A stretch of 64,000 bases of DNA from Coprenecus sp949297365 (GCA_963931055.1 OZ006987.1:2418001-2482000); one strand, 5' to 3'. Positions 44,917-53,263 are shown, numbered from the stretch's first letter. The notes: generated by a model not told the origin, from the letters alone. Program-made: numbers and translations.

Positions 44917-45780
44917 ATGAGAAAGATATTTTTACTTGTAGCGGTATTCGCGATGATGTTGCCGTCCATGATTTCGGCGGCTGGCAAGGACTCAGGCGAG
45001 GTGATTGCCAAGGAGTTCATCTTGGAGGATTTTGACGGTCTGAAGGCCGGAAACCGTTTTGATGTGGAGCTTGAGCACTCATCCTGGTATTCTGTTACCG
45101 TAACTCTGCCTGCGGAGCTGGAGGCGTATCTTGATGTGAAGGTTGAGAACGGTAATCTGGTGCTTGGCCTGAACAATACTTCCCAGAAGATAATCAGTCT
45201 GTTTAAAGACAAGGACTGGAAGATAAAGGCAAAGGTGAGCTGTCCGGATGTGGAAAGAATCCATCTTTCAGGTGCTGCGAAGCTTACCATGCTGGATGAG
45301 TTCCGCGTTTCATCTCTGGATATTAAGGTAAGCGGAGCCTCCAGCCTGGACCGTGCTCTCTTTAAAGGAGACGGAAATATCAGCCTGATTGCGTCCGGGG
45401 CCTCACATGCGGAGCTGGAACTTTCGGGAAACTACTCTTCGGCAGAGATCAAGTGCAGCGGGGCATCCAACCTGTATGTCAGCGGCGGCAAGTACGACAG
45501 ATGCTACATTGATGCTTCAGGAGCTTCGGATATGGAGATGGAAAATGTTGGTTTTGCAGATGTGAGTGTGGAGCTTTCAGGTGCCTCCAAGCTGCTTTTG
45601 AGCGGAAGCGCGGACTTCTTGAACGTAGATGCGGGCGGAGCCTCGTCGTGCAAGGCTGCATCGCTGGTTGCAGACAGGGCCAGGGTGGAGGCATCTGGAG
45701 CCTCCAGTGTGACAGTCAACGCCAAGTCCATGGACTATACCGATATATCCCGGTCGTCCTCTTTCATAAACCGCAGATAA
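44917..45780 (+). CDS. GIN domain (DUF2807) putative adhesin, secreted
   Basis: The 287-residue protein has a signal peptide (1-22, ending I-S-A-A-G) and a head-GIN/DUF2807 domain. Its right-handed parallel beta-helix shows as repeating G-A-S blocks (S-G-A-S-S-L-D, S-G-A-S-H-A-E, S-G-A-S-N-L-Y, S-G-A-S-D-M-E, S-G-A-S-K-L-L, G-G-A-S-S-C-K, S-G-A-S-S-V-T) spaced about 20 residues apart. Related proteins are found on Bacteroidota surfaces and are often controlled by adjacent ECF sigma factors, as this arrangement suggests. It starts 9 bases after the putative anti-sigma gene and ends 6 bases before the dipeptidase. Confidence 0.85.
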   Translation: MRKIFLLVAVFAMMLPSMISAAGKDSGEVIAKEFILEDFDGLKAGNRFDVELEHSSWYSVTVTLPAELEAYLDVKVENGNLVLGLNNTSQKIISLFKDKDWKIKAKVSCPDVERIHLSGAAKLTMLDEFRVSSLDIKVSGASSLDRALFKGDGNISLIASGASHAELELSGNYSSAEIKCSGASNLYVSGGKYDRCYIDASGASDMEMENVGFADVSVELSGASKLLLSGSADFLNVDAGGASSCKAASLVADRARVEASGASSVTVNAKSMDYTDISRSSSFINRR

Positions 45781-45786
45781 GAGAAG

Positions 45787-46905
45787 ATGTCCTGGATACA
45801 TTCTGACAAGGATTTCGTGCTGGACTCGCACTGCGACACTCCCGGTATGCTCCTGGAGGGTATAGACTTGGGCAAAAGGCAGAAAAGAGGACATGTGGAT
45901 TTCGTAAGGGCCAGGGAGGGAGACGTGGACGGGATGTTCTTCGCCATATATTCTCCCCCGGAGTTTACGGAGGAAGAGGCGGTGGCACATGCTGTGAGGC
46001 TGATTTCCAAGTGCTATGATGCCGTGGACGGCAACAGTGATGTGGCTGCGTTCGCCTTCTCTCCGGAGCAGGCATTTGAGAATAAGCGGAAGGGGCTGAT
46101 ATCGGTTTTCCTCGGCATGGAGAATGGAACTCCGATACAGAACGATTTGGCATATCTGCATCTGTATCATCGTTTTGGCATACGTTATCTAACGCTTTGC
46201 CACAATAGGCACAATCAGATCTGTGACTCATGTATGCCTATGGAGCCGGAGTGGGGAGGACTGTCTCCGTTCGGGAAGGAAGTCGTGGCGGAATGTAACC
46301 GCCTGGGTATTATGCTGGACTGCTCCCATGCCTCTGATGAGACTTTCTATGACCTTATGAAGTATTCGTCCACACCGGTGATAGCATCCCATTCCTCATG
46401 CAGGGCCCTGTGCTCTCATCCCAGGAACATGTCGGATATCATGCTGCGCGATTTGGCGTCAGCCGGAGGAGTGGTACAGATAAACTTCTATCCCAAGTTC
46501 ATCGACAGTGATTTCGCTGATGAGAAGTTTCTCAGACTCAGTGAGGAAGGGGAAAAATGGCAGGAACTTTACCGTTCGGACCTATACAATGAGGTATACC
46601 GCGACAACTATTTCCGGATAATGGATGAACTGGCTGTCTACCCGGCTCCTTCCGTAAAGCGGGTGGCGGACCATATTGACCACGCCGTGGAAAAAGCCGG
46701 GGCTGAGCATGTCGGCCTGGGATCAGACTTTGACGGCATAGAGATAGCGCCGGAAGGACTCCGGGATATCTCCATGTACGGCAACATAGCCGTGGAGCTG
46801 CGGGAACGCGGTTACCGTGAGCAGGACATAAGAGGTATAATGGGTGGTAACTTACTGAGAGTCATGCACGAAGCACTTCGCAAAGCACAGACCTCAGCAG
46901 ATTGA
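45787..46905 (+). CDS. M19 family (membrane/renal-type) dipeptidase
   Basis: This 372-residue zinc dipeptidase has the M19 metal ligands in order: D-S-H-C-D (His15, Asp17), G-M-E-N-G (bridging Glu), D-C-S-H-A-S, A-S-H-S-S-C-R-A-L and the late G-S-D-F-D-G. The family hydrolyses dipeptides, including D-amino-acid-containing ones. No signal peptide is seen, so it should act in the cytosol. It is the fourth gene in the ECF sigma unit. Its last 44 bases overlap the end of cinA on the other strand. Confidence 0.93.
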   Translation: MSWIHSDKDFVLDSHCDTPGMLLEGIDLGKRQKRGHVDFVRAREGDVDGMFFAIYSPPEFTEEEAVAHAVRLISKCYDAVDGNSDVAAFAFSPEQAFENKRKGLISVFLGMENGTPIQNDLAYLHLYHRFGIRYLTLCHNRHNQICDSCMPMEPEWGGLSPFGKEVVAECNRLGIMLDCSHASDETFYDLMKYSSTPVIASHSSCRALCSHPRNMSDIMLRDLASAGGVVQINFYPKFIDSDFADEKFLRLSEEGEKWQELYRSDLYNEVYRDNYFRIMDELAVYPAPSVKRVADHIDHAVEKAGAEHVGLGSDFDGIEIAPEGLRDISMYGNIAVELRERGYREQDIRGIMGGNLLRVMHEALRKAQTSAD

Positions 46906-48157
46906 GGGCACTGCCGGCAAAGCGCTGGATATTGGTGCTTCTGTCGTTGTTGAATCTGAACATCCGGGACAGGACTGCGGTCTTGCCCGGATGTTCTGCA
47001 TCCGGATACGCCACTGCTACCCATACAGTTCCTACCGGCTTGTCCTCGCTGCCTCCATCCGGTCCCGCAATGCCGGTGGTGGATACCGCGAAGTCCGTAT
47101 TGAGAGCTTTGCAGACTCCCAAAGCCATGGCTTCTGCACATTCGCTGCTTACGGCTCCATGCTCAGCAATAGTTTCGATGGGTACGTTTAATATATTTTC
47201 TTTCACGGAGTTGTCGTATGAAGTGACTGATCCGTAGAAGTATTTGGAAGCACCTGGCATAGCGGTGAAAAGGGAGGCCAGGAAACCGCCGGTACAAGAC
47301 TCGGCCACCGACAGGGTCCTGCCGTTCTGAACCAGTTTCCGGGCTATTACTGACTGCAGGGTATCGTCGCCCTCGCCGTAGACAGCATCTCCGATTATGG
47401 GCATGACCTTCGCGAACTCCCGGTCTATGCGTTTTATCTCCTCGTCTCTGTCGCCTCCGTATATGGACAGTCTCAGTCTGACTCCGGTAAGAGGGTTGGG
47501 CAGGTAAGCCAGATGCATATCCGCAGGCAGAGCATCCTCCCAGGGTCCTATCATCTTTGCCAAAGAAGACTCAGCTATCCCGTAAGTGGTTATGGTCTTG
47601 TGATATATGCTGTCAAGTGCAAAGTGGCTGCGGATATCCGCCATGACATCCGGCAGCAGTCCGATGGCCTCGTAAGGCACTCCCGGCAGGGAATACAGTA
47701 CGGGACAGTGGGCGAAAGCAGTGGACGGGAAGCGGAATATCATACCGGGGGCCGTACCTTTCCGATTGAGCATCACCTCGCAGGTGTCAGGCACGACAGC
47801 CTGGGCCCGGTTGATGTCAGACATCTCTATGCCCCTGTGCGCCAAGATCCTCTCGATTATCTGCATCTGACCCTCGTGGAATGTGTCGCCACAGCTTCCC
47901 GAGAGTTCTGCCAAAGCCTTCTTTGTGATATCGTCTTTTGTAGGGCCTAGTCCGCCTGTAATTATTACTATATCAAAATTATGCAGTAATGACTTAATGC
48001 TTTGCTTTATGTCGGTTCCGTCGTCGGATATCGATACCATCCGGCATACCTTGACACCTATCTTATTGAGCTCTACAGCTATTGCCGAGGAATTGGTGTC
48101 TACTATCTGGCCGATGAGGATCTCATCACCGACAGTACAGATGGCGGCTGTCTTCAT
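46862..48157 (-). CDS. cinA: CinA family protein with nicotinamide-nucleotide amidase domain
   Basis: The 431-residue protein has an N-terminal MoCF-biosynthesis-like (COG1058) domain (G-D-E-I-L-I-G-Q-I-V-D-T-N near residue 10, then G-G-L-G-P-T-K-D-D near 70). A C-terminal PncC domain starts with S-V-A-E-S-C-T-G-G near residue 285 and ends with S-T-T-G-I-A-G-P-D-G-G. PncC deamidates nicotinamide mononucleotide to nicotinate mononucleotide; the N-terminal domain acts on related pyrophosphates such as ADP-ribose in several bacteria. The role in NAD salvage fits the presence of pncB. It follows pyrD by 9 bases and overlaps the M19 gene at its 3' end. Confidence 0.94.
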   Translation of the reverse strand: MKTAAICTVGDEILIGQIVDTNSSAIAVELNKIGVKVCRMVSISDDGTDIKQSIKSLLHNFDIVIITGGLGPTKDDITKKALAELSGSCGDTFHEGQMQIIERILAHRGIEMSDINRAQAVVPDTCEVMLNRKGTAPGMIFRFPSTAFAHCPVLYSLPGVPYEAIGLLPDVMADIRSHFALDSIYHKTITTYGIAESSLAKMIGPWEDALPADMHLAYLPNPLTGVRLRLSIYGGDRDEEIKRIDREFAKVMPIIGDAVYGEGDDTLQSVIARKLVQNGRTLSVAESCTGGFLASLFTAMPGASKYFYGSVTSYDNSVKENILNVPIETIAEHGAVSSECAEAMALGVCKALNTDFAVSTTGIAGPDGGSEDKPVGTVWVAVAYPDAEHPGKTAVLSRMFRFNNDRSTNIQRFAGSALNLLRSVLCEVLRA

Positions 48158-48166
48158 ATTGCAGGT

Positions 48167-49210
48167 CTATTTATGTGATTGTGATTTAAGATATTTCAGA
48201 ATCTTTCGGACGGCCCCAGGTCCGTTGTAGACAAAACCGGTATATATCTGTATCAGAGAGGCTCCTGCGTCCAGCATCTCCTTGGCCTGTTCCGGACTCA
48301 TAATACCGCCTACACCGATGATCGGCAGTATTCCGCCGGTCTTGTCGTGAATGTGTCTGACCATCGCCAGGCTGCGTTCATACAGCGGCTGGCCGCTGAG
48401 CCCTCCGTTGCCTATGGCCTGTACTTTTTCCGGGTCGGACACGAGGCCTTCTCTGGAATTGGTAGTGTTTGTGGCTATGATACCGTCCAGCCCGGATGTA
48501 AGCGCCAGCTCCACTATACGGTCCACGTGGTCGTATGGTATGTCGGGGGATATTTTGAGCAGGATAGGGCGGTAATCATCATAGTATCTTCTGAGGGTTA
48601 GCAGGCGGTCCACTATATCAGCCAGATAGCCTACGTCCTGCAGTACGGTGAGATCCTTGACATTCGGGCACGAGACATTGACAGTAAAGTAGTCCACATA
48701 GTCGTACAGCAGCGAGAACGCCCTCTCGTAATCCTTGTAGGCCTCCTCATTGGGAGTAACGGATGCCTTTGCTATATTGCCTCCTATTATAACGTTGGGC
48801 CTGTGTTTCTGCAGTTGGGATACGGCGTATTTTACGCCTTTATTGTTGATACCCATCCTGTTGATGATGGCTCTGTCTTCGACCAGGCGGAACAGCCTGG
48901 GCTTGGGGTTGCCTGGCTGGGCCTCAGGAGTCAGGGAACCGATCTCCACGAAACTGAATCCGAAATTGCCCATGTCGTTATAGAACTCTCCGTTCTTGTC
49001 CAGGCCGGCTGCAAGGCCTACAGGATTCCTGAAAGTGAGCCCGAATACGTCCCTTTTGAGCTCTCCTTCTTTGTCGCGCACTCTGAAAATGGCGCGTATT
49101 ATGTTCTGGGACAGAGGTATATAATGTAGAAAATGCAGTATTCTGAATGTGATGGCGTGCGCTGTTTCCGCAGAGAAAGAGAAAAGTATACGTCGTATTA
49201 ACCTGTACAT
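48167..49210 (-). CDS. pyrD: Dihydroorotate dehydrogenase (quinone), class 2
   Basis: PyrD oxidises dihydroorotate to orotate in pyrimidine synthesis and passes electrons to the quinone pool at the inner membrane. The ATG at 49210 gives the class-2 N-terminal membrane-associating helices (M-Y-R-L-I-R-R-I-L-F), so the ATG at 49264 is rejected. FMN-barrel motifs include N-P-V-G-L-A-A-G-L-D-K-N-G, then V-N-V-S-C-P-N with the catalytic Ser that marks class 2, and I-A-T-N-T-T and I-G-V-G-G-I downstream. Its promoter lies in a repeat element. cinA follows. Confidence 0.95.
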   Translation of the reverse strand: MYRLIRRILFSFSAETAHAITFRILHFLHYIPLSQNIIRAIFRVRDKEGELKRDVFGLTFRNPVGLAAGLDKNGEFYNDMGNFGFSFVEIGSLTPEAQPGNPKPRLFRLVEDRAIINRMGINNKGVKYAVSQLQKHRPNVIIGGNIAKASVTPNEEAYKDYERAFSLLYDYVDYFTVNVSCPNVKDLTVLQDVGYLADIVDRLLTLRRYYDDYRPILLKISPDIPYDHVDRIVELALTSGLDGIIATNTTNSREGLVSDPEKVQAIGNGGLSGQPLYERSLAMVRHIHDKTGGILPIIGVGGIMSPEQAKEMLDAGASLIQIYTGFVYNGPGAVRKILKYLKSQSHK

Positions 49211-49233
49211 AGTATCTGCTGTTGAATCAATGG

Positions 49234-49265
49234 CAAATATACGCAGAAGCCGAGTGCAATGCAAA
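49234..49265 (-). promoter_or_regulatory. pyrD-cinA promoter within the repeat
   Basis: TTTG (49262-49265), a 20-base spacer and TATATTTG (49234-49241) on the minus strand are a full consensus match, ending 23 bases before the pyrD ATG. Confidence 0.75.
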
Positions 49266-49386
49266 TGAATTTATTCATTTTGCACTGCCGAGGCGCAACA
49301 GTATATGCGGAGCAGCCGAATATACGCAGAAGCCGAGAGGAGAGCAAATTTATTTGCTCAACCGAGGCGTGAACAGTATATGCGTC
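49234..49386. repeat. Two imperfect tandem copies of the promoter-bearing repeat family
   Basis: Copy A (about 49234-49316) and copy B (about 49317-49386) share the ATATACGCAGAAGCCGAG start, a central palindrome of AT-rich arms, and a CCGAGGCG ... CAGTATATGCG end. Copy A has the longer palindrome (GCAAATGAA / TTCATTTTGC). The unit resembles the 74-bp repeats at 20.1 kb and the half-copy at 40.9 kb. The region fills the 175-bp gap between pyrD and the XRE gene. Confidence 0.85.
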
Positions 49387-49829
49387 TATTTAGGTGGATA
49401 AAATTCCTGAAATGTTCCGTCAGAGTAGAACAATGTGATCCGTCTGACCTCTTTGGCGGATATCCTGGGCAATGTGCGGGGTTCTTCAGAGTCGTCCGGA
49501 ATCATCTCTACATCATTATCATCCATGATTTCCTGCGGACTGCTGATGTCTATATGTCCGCTCTGTCCGGAAAACAAGTCTCCGTTGTCGGACGGCAGGG
49601 GAGATGCCGGCTGATCCTGTTCACGGAACGGCTTGCCTTTGCCGAGGAGGAACCAGTCGGGATTGACAGACGGAAACTTGAGCAGAAATTTCTGGATAAA
49701 CTCAAAACTCGGCTTGTTCCGCCCTGAGAGGATATGCGAGACATTGGCCCTCTGTATCCCCATTATGTCCGCAAATTGAGCCGGCTTAAGCTGTTCGAGC
49801 TCCAAAAATTGTTGTAAACGCCTATTCAT
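49386..49829 (-). CDS. XRE-type helix-turn-helix regulator
   Basis: The 147-residue protein starts with a HTH_3-like domain (residues 8-65: L-K-P-A-Q-F-A-D-I-M-G-I-Q-R-A-N-V-S-H-I-L-S as separate helices 1-3, then P-S-F-E-F-I-Q-K-F). An acidic linker and a short C-terminal tail ending in Y-P-P-K follow. Such small phage-repressor-like regulators are common in Bacteroidota outside prophages, and no phage genes are present here. Upstream TGTTAA palindromes are candidates for its own operator. Its target genes are unknown. Confidence 0.85.
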   Translation of the reverse strand: MNRRLQQFLELEQLKPAQFADIMGIQRANVSHILSGRNKPSFEFIQKFLLKFPSVNPDWFLLGKGKPFREQDQPASPLPSDNGDLFSGQSGHIDISSPQEIMDDNDVEMIPDDSEEPRTLPRISAKEVRRITLFYSDGTFQEFYPPK

Positions 49830-49850
49830 ATTTGTTAATACTTACAGTTA

Positions 49851-49858
49851 CAAATGTA
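49851..49858 (-). promoter_or_regulatory. -7 box of the XRE regulator gene
   Basis: TACATTTG on the minus strand, 21 bases before the ATG. The TTTGTTAACAAA palindrome begins 9 bases upstream in the -33 area, a natural place for autorepression. Confidence 0.55.
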
Positions 49859-50295
49859 CACATTATTTTGTTAACAAATAAACTCAAACAGAAAAGAACA
49901 AATGTTAACATATTAGTCTGGATTTTTTATCTGGTTTGATAACTAGAGTATTATAATATGCGCCATAATTAAATAGATACTATATATAGACTTTAATTAA
50001 CAATTGATAACTAGTAGATTATATATTATATAATATGATTTCAAGCAGCATAATCATGATAAATCATACGATCTGCTACCCGATACGACTCATTATAACT
50101 CTAGATAAATATGCATAAATAACTGATTATCCGCATATAGTATGATGTAAAAACACAACATAACAAAAAATTATTAAACAATTATAGCCATAATTTATCT
50201 ATTTACAAATGTCTGCGAAATACGTTTACAAAACTACCCGCACCGAGTGTTGATAAGTTATTAACAGATGTAAACAATTTTGAAAAAACGATTAT

Positions 50296-50326
50296 TTTGA
50301 GATGGCCTGGATATTGTATAGATTTG
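50296..50326 (+). promoter_or_regulatory. queA promoter
   Basis: TTTG (50296-50299), 19 bases, TAGATTTG (50319-50326): full consensus, 39 bases before the queA ATG. Confidence 0.85.
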
Positions 50327-50365
50327 CATCGGAAAGTCCGTTAAAACGGCTAAAAACGCATAAAG

Positions 50366-51604
50366 ATGGCAATACCCGAAATCAATATATCTGACTATAC
50401 CTACGATCTTCCTGAGGACCGCATTGCCTCCTATCCCATGGCTGAGCGTGATGCCTCAAAATTGCTTATATATAATAAAGGTGTCATTTCCGACACAGTT
50501 TTCTCCCGCCTGCCGGAGATAATTCCATCCGACAGCCTGATGGTCTTCAACAATACCAAGGTTGTTCCGGCCAGACTCCTTTTCAGGCGGGCCACCGGGG
50601 CCTTTATAGAGATATTCTGCCTTGAGCCTGCTGAGCCGGAGGATTACAACCTGTGTTTCGCCTCTACCTCGACCTGCGTCTGGAATGTGATTGTCGGAAA
50701 TAAGAAAAAATGGAAAGGCGAGCCGATAAAGTTGTATTTGCCTGAAAATCATGATGCTTCACTGGAGGCTATGGATTTGGAAGCTGTATTTGAGGGTGAG
50801 TCTGACGGAAAGATCCAGGTGCGTTTGCGCTGGAGAGGCGGAGAGCCTTTCTCAAAAGTCATGGAGATGTGCGGAAAGGTGCCTATTCCGCCTTATCTTC
50901 ACCGTGATTCGGAAAGTATTGACACAGAGAGATATCAGACTTTATATGCGGCATACAGGGGCTCTGTGGCGGCTCCTACGGCCGGTCTGCACTTCTCGGA
51001 CAATGTCCTGAAGGGGCTGGACGTGCGTGGAATAGAACGGGAGAATGTGTGTCTGCATGTGGGCGCGGGTACATTTCTTCCGGTGAAAAGCGAGGCGATA
51101 TCCGGCCACACTATGCATTCCGAACCGTTTTCCATATCATTCGATACTTTGAATAGAATATATAACAACCTTGGTAATAAGGATGTTATAGCTGTGGGTA
51201 CAACCAGCGTGAGAACTTTGGAGTCACTCTATTGGCTGGGAGCCGACTGTGCTCTGTCGGGAGCAGCCGACTGGACTCCATCGCCTGTCGGACAATGGGT
51301 TCCGTATGAGTCAGGAGCAAAGGATGTGCCGGTTAAGGATGCTTTCGGCGCATTGCTGGAATATTGCGGGCGGAATAATCTGGACCGCATAATCGACCGG
51401 ACCAGGATCATCATCGTGCCGTCATACCGTTATAAGGTGGTAACCAATCTGATAACCAACTTCCATCAGCCCAACAGCACGCTGCTTCTGCTGATAGCGG
51501 CCCTTATCGGAGAAGACTGGAGAAAGGTCTACGCCTACGCACTGGAACACGGTTTCCGTTTCCTCAGTTACGGGGATTCCTCCCTGCTTATACCCCGCGT
51601 ATAG
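50366..51604 (+). CDS. queA: S-adenosylmethionine:tRNA ribosyltransferase-isomerase
   Basis: QueA transfers the ribosyl part of SAM to preQ1 in tRNA, giving epoxyqueuosine. The 412-residue protein has the family landmarks D-Y-T-Y-D-L-P-E-D-R-I-A near the start, F-N-N-T-K-V-V-P-A-R near residue 60, A-A-P-T-A-G-L-H-F near 205 and V-G-T-T-S-V-R-T-L-E-S near 278, and the N-F-H-Q-P-N-S-T-L motif in the last quarter. It is about 55 residues longer than E. coli QueA, as in other Bacteroidota. It has its own promoter; the downstream peptidase has a separate one. Confidence 0.95.
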   Translation: MAIPEINISDYTYDLPEDRIASYPMAERDASKLLIYNKGVISDTVFSRLPEIIPSDSLMVFNNTKVVPARLLFRRATGAFIEIFCLEPAEPEDYNLCFASTSTCVWNVIVGNKKKWKGEPIKLYLPENHDASLEAMDLEAVFEGESDGKIQVRLRWRGGEPFSKVMEMCGKVPIPPYLHRDSESIDTERYQTLYAAYRGSVAAPTAGLHFSDNVLKGLDVRGIERENVCLHVGAGTFLPVKSEAISGHTMHSEPFSISFDTLNRIYNNLGNKDVIAVGTTSVRTLESLYWLGADCALSGAADWTPSPVGQWVPYESGAKDVPVKDAFGALLEYCGRNNLDRIIDRTRIIIVPSYRYKVVTNLITNFHQPNSTLLLLIAALIGEDWRKVYAYALEHGFRFLSYGDSSLLIPRV

Positions 51605-51636
51605 TTTGGCGGATAGGGCTTTTTTATGTACATTTG
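51605..51636 (+). promoter_or_regulatory. Promoter of the M28 peptidase-acyltransferase unit, with a tiny leader ORF
   Basis: TTTG (51605-51608), 20 bases, TACATTTG (51629-51636). It starts directly at the queA stop. The expected RNA begins near 51640, and ATG-AAA-GCT-TTT-TAG (51642-51656) is a four-codon reading frame that ends 1 base before the ATG of the peptidase. Confidence 0.75.
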
Positions 51637-51657
51637 CCACTATGAAAGCTTTTTAGA

Positions 51658-53262
51658 ATGAGGAAAATAAAAATAGTAACGGTTCTGTTGTCGTGCATTC
51701 TTGCATTCCTTGTGGCTGTGGGAACTTTTACTTTCCGCAGGGCCGGCAATGATTTTCCTACTGAAAAAGCTGTTCAGGATCTGAAGATTATATCATCCAA
51801 ACCTCATTCCGTACTGCATCCCGAAGAGAGAGAGGCGGTCAGGAACTATCTCCATGACCGCCTGGAAGAGCTTGGAGGCAGTCCGGAGATACTCCGCTAT
51901 GATACTGTCGCGAATGTCTACTGCCGGTTCGAGCCGGCCGGCAGGGATACTTCGGACTCATACCTTTTACTGGTGGCGCATCTGGATTCCAGATTTCCTG
52001 AGCAGACGCCCAAAGGCACTGTATGTTCTTATGGTGCAGCAGATGACGGATATGGACTTGTAGTGATACTTGAATTAGTGCGGGGTGCATTGGAATATGC
52101 CGCTGACTGGAATCAGGGACTAAAAGTCCTGTTTACGGACTCGGAAGAGAGAGACCTGGACGGCATGAGGTATGCGCTGGAGAGAAGCAACTCTCTGTTT
52201 GACAATGTCGGGCTGGCGGTCAATGTGGAAGCCAGGGGGGTGAAGGGCCCGGCCCTGCTGTTTGAGACTTCGGGCGGCAATGCCGCTTTAATGGACTTTT
52301 ATACAGGCTATGCGCGTAGTCCGTACACATATTCCATGACCTCGGCTGTCTATGAAGTGATGCCCAACTATACGGACTTCACTCTGTTAAAGCCGCTTTT
52401 TCCGGGTTATAATTTCTCTGTGATTGACAATCTGCACTACTATCACAACGACAGGGACAATTTCTCCAATATTCATCCTGAGTCCATTGCGCACTACGGA
52501 GTGCAGCTCGCGCCTATGCTGAGAGAATATCTGACAGGGAAGCAGTATTCTGACCCTGGATATTTCAGAAGTGATGACAGCCGGATAGTCTTTACTGTTC
52601 CGGGACTGGGAACGTTCAATTTTACAAGGACAGGCTATTATCTGCTCAATGCAGTGGTTCTGGCCCTATTCGTGCTGACGCTGAGTCTGTATGCCGCCAT
52701 AGGCCGGGTGAGGATGCGCAATGTGCTTCGCAATTCATTGACTGTCACCTGTTGCGGCGTCCTTTTGGCGGCAGCGGTTACGGGTGTGGTCTACGCTGCA
52801 GCGCGGCTGTCCGGAGTGCCGTTCTCGCTTTTCTCTACCAAATTCCTTACCTGGGACTGGATTCTGTCGCTTGTGGTAGCCGGTCTTACAGCCTTCCTCT
52901 ATATACGGTTTTTCGTATCAAAAGTCCGTAAGTCGGACAATTTTGTATTTGAGCACGTGCTGGGGCTGCTGCTGGTGATGCTTGTGCTCTCCGCAGTGCT
53001 GCTATTTACGGTCGGAGAGAATTTCTTCCTGCTGCTGCCGGCTCTCTGTGCTGTAGTGGCACTGCTGCTGCACTTGTTCGTGTATATGAATCTTATGTCT
53101 CTTCCTGCGTTGCTTCTGGTGGAGATTACCGGGGTGTCCTTTCTGTACAACCTCTATACAGCGTTGACTGTAGGCTCCTTGGGGATTGTTATGTTTTTGG
53201 CATATTTTTATTTAATCATAGCGGCCTCCCTTGTGAGGTGCTTTATGTATCAAAGAAGATAA
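51658..53262 (+). CDS. M28 family zinc peptidase with C-terminal membrane domain
   Basis: The 534-residue protein is anchored by an N-terminal helix (residues 5-25). The catalytic part has M28 ligands H108-x-D110 (V-A-H-L-D), D129/D130 (A-A-D-D-G-Y-G), E163/E164 (D-S-E-E-R) and the later H-N-D-R-D-N-F. From residue about 320 there are seven or so membrane helices, an arrangement like eukaryotic ER metallopeptidase 1. It probably cleaves N-terminal residues from peptides on the periplasmic side. The acyltransferase gene follows after 1 base. A strong promoter precedes it. Confidence 0.88.
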   Translation: MRKIKIVTVLLSCILAFLVAVGTFTFRRAGNDFPTEKAVQDLKIISSKPHSVLHPEEREAVRNYLHDRLEELGGSPEILRYDTVANVYCRFEPAGRDTSDSYLLLVAHLDSRFPEQTPKGTVCSYGAADDGYGLVVILELVRGALEYAADWNQGLKVLFTDSEERDLDGMRYALERSNSLFDNVGLAVNVEARGVKGPALLFETSGGNAALMDFYTGYARSPYTYSMTSAVYEVMPNYTDFTLLKPLFPGYNFSVIDNLHYYHNDRDNFSNIHPESIAHYGVQLAPMLREYLTGKQYSDPGYFRSDDSRIVFTVPGLGTFNFTRTGYYLLNAVVLALFVLTLSLYAAIGRVRMRNVLRNSLTVTCCGVLLAAAVTGVVYAAARLSGVPFSLFSTKFLTWDWILSLVVAGLTAFLYIRFFVSKVRKSDNFVFEHVLGLLLVMLVLSAVLLFTVGENFFLLLPALCAVVALLLHLFVYMNLMSLPALLLVEITGVSFLYNLYTALTVGSLGIVMFLAYFYLIIAASLVRCFMYQRR

Positions 53263-53263
53263 G

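Larger units (their letters stand above)
49830..50365. other. 536-bp AT-rich intergenic region with palindromic TGTTAA sites
   Basis: No coding sequence is seen. The segment is far richer in A and T than its surroundings. It holds a TTTGTTAACAAA palindrome (49867-49878), an AACAAATGTTAACA site (49897-49910) and a TTTGTTAATA (49831-49840) next to the XRE gene. Near the far end is a 19-bp near-palindrome made of TGTTGATAA and TTATTAACA (50248-50266). The last pair are one base from the TTATCCACA DnaA box, but they also fit the TGTTAA theme. The queA promoter closes the region. Confidence 0.6.

Noticed and set aside
49386..49829. Prophage repressor marking an integrated phage
   Set aside because: No integrase, structural or lysis genes are present on either side.
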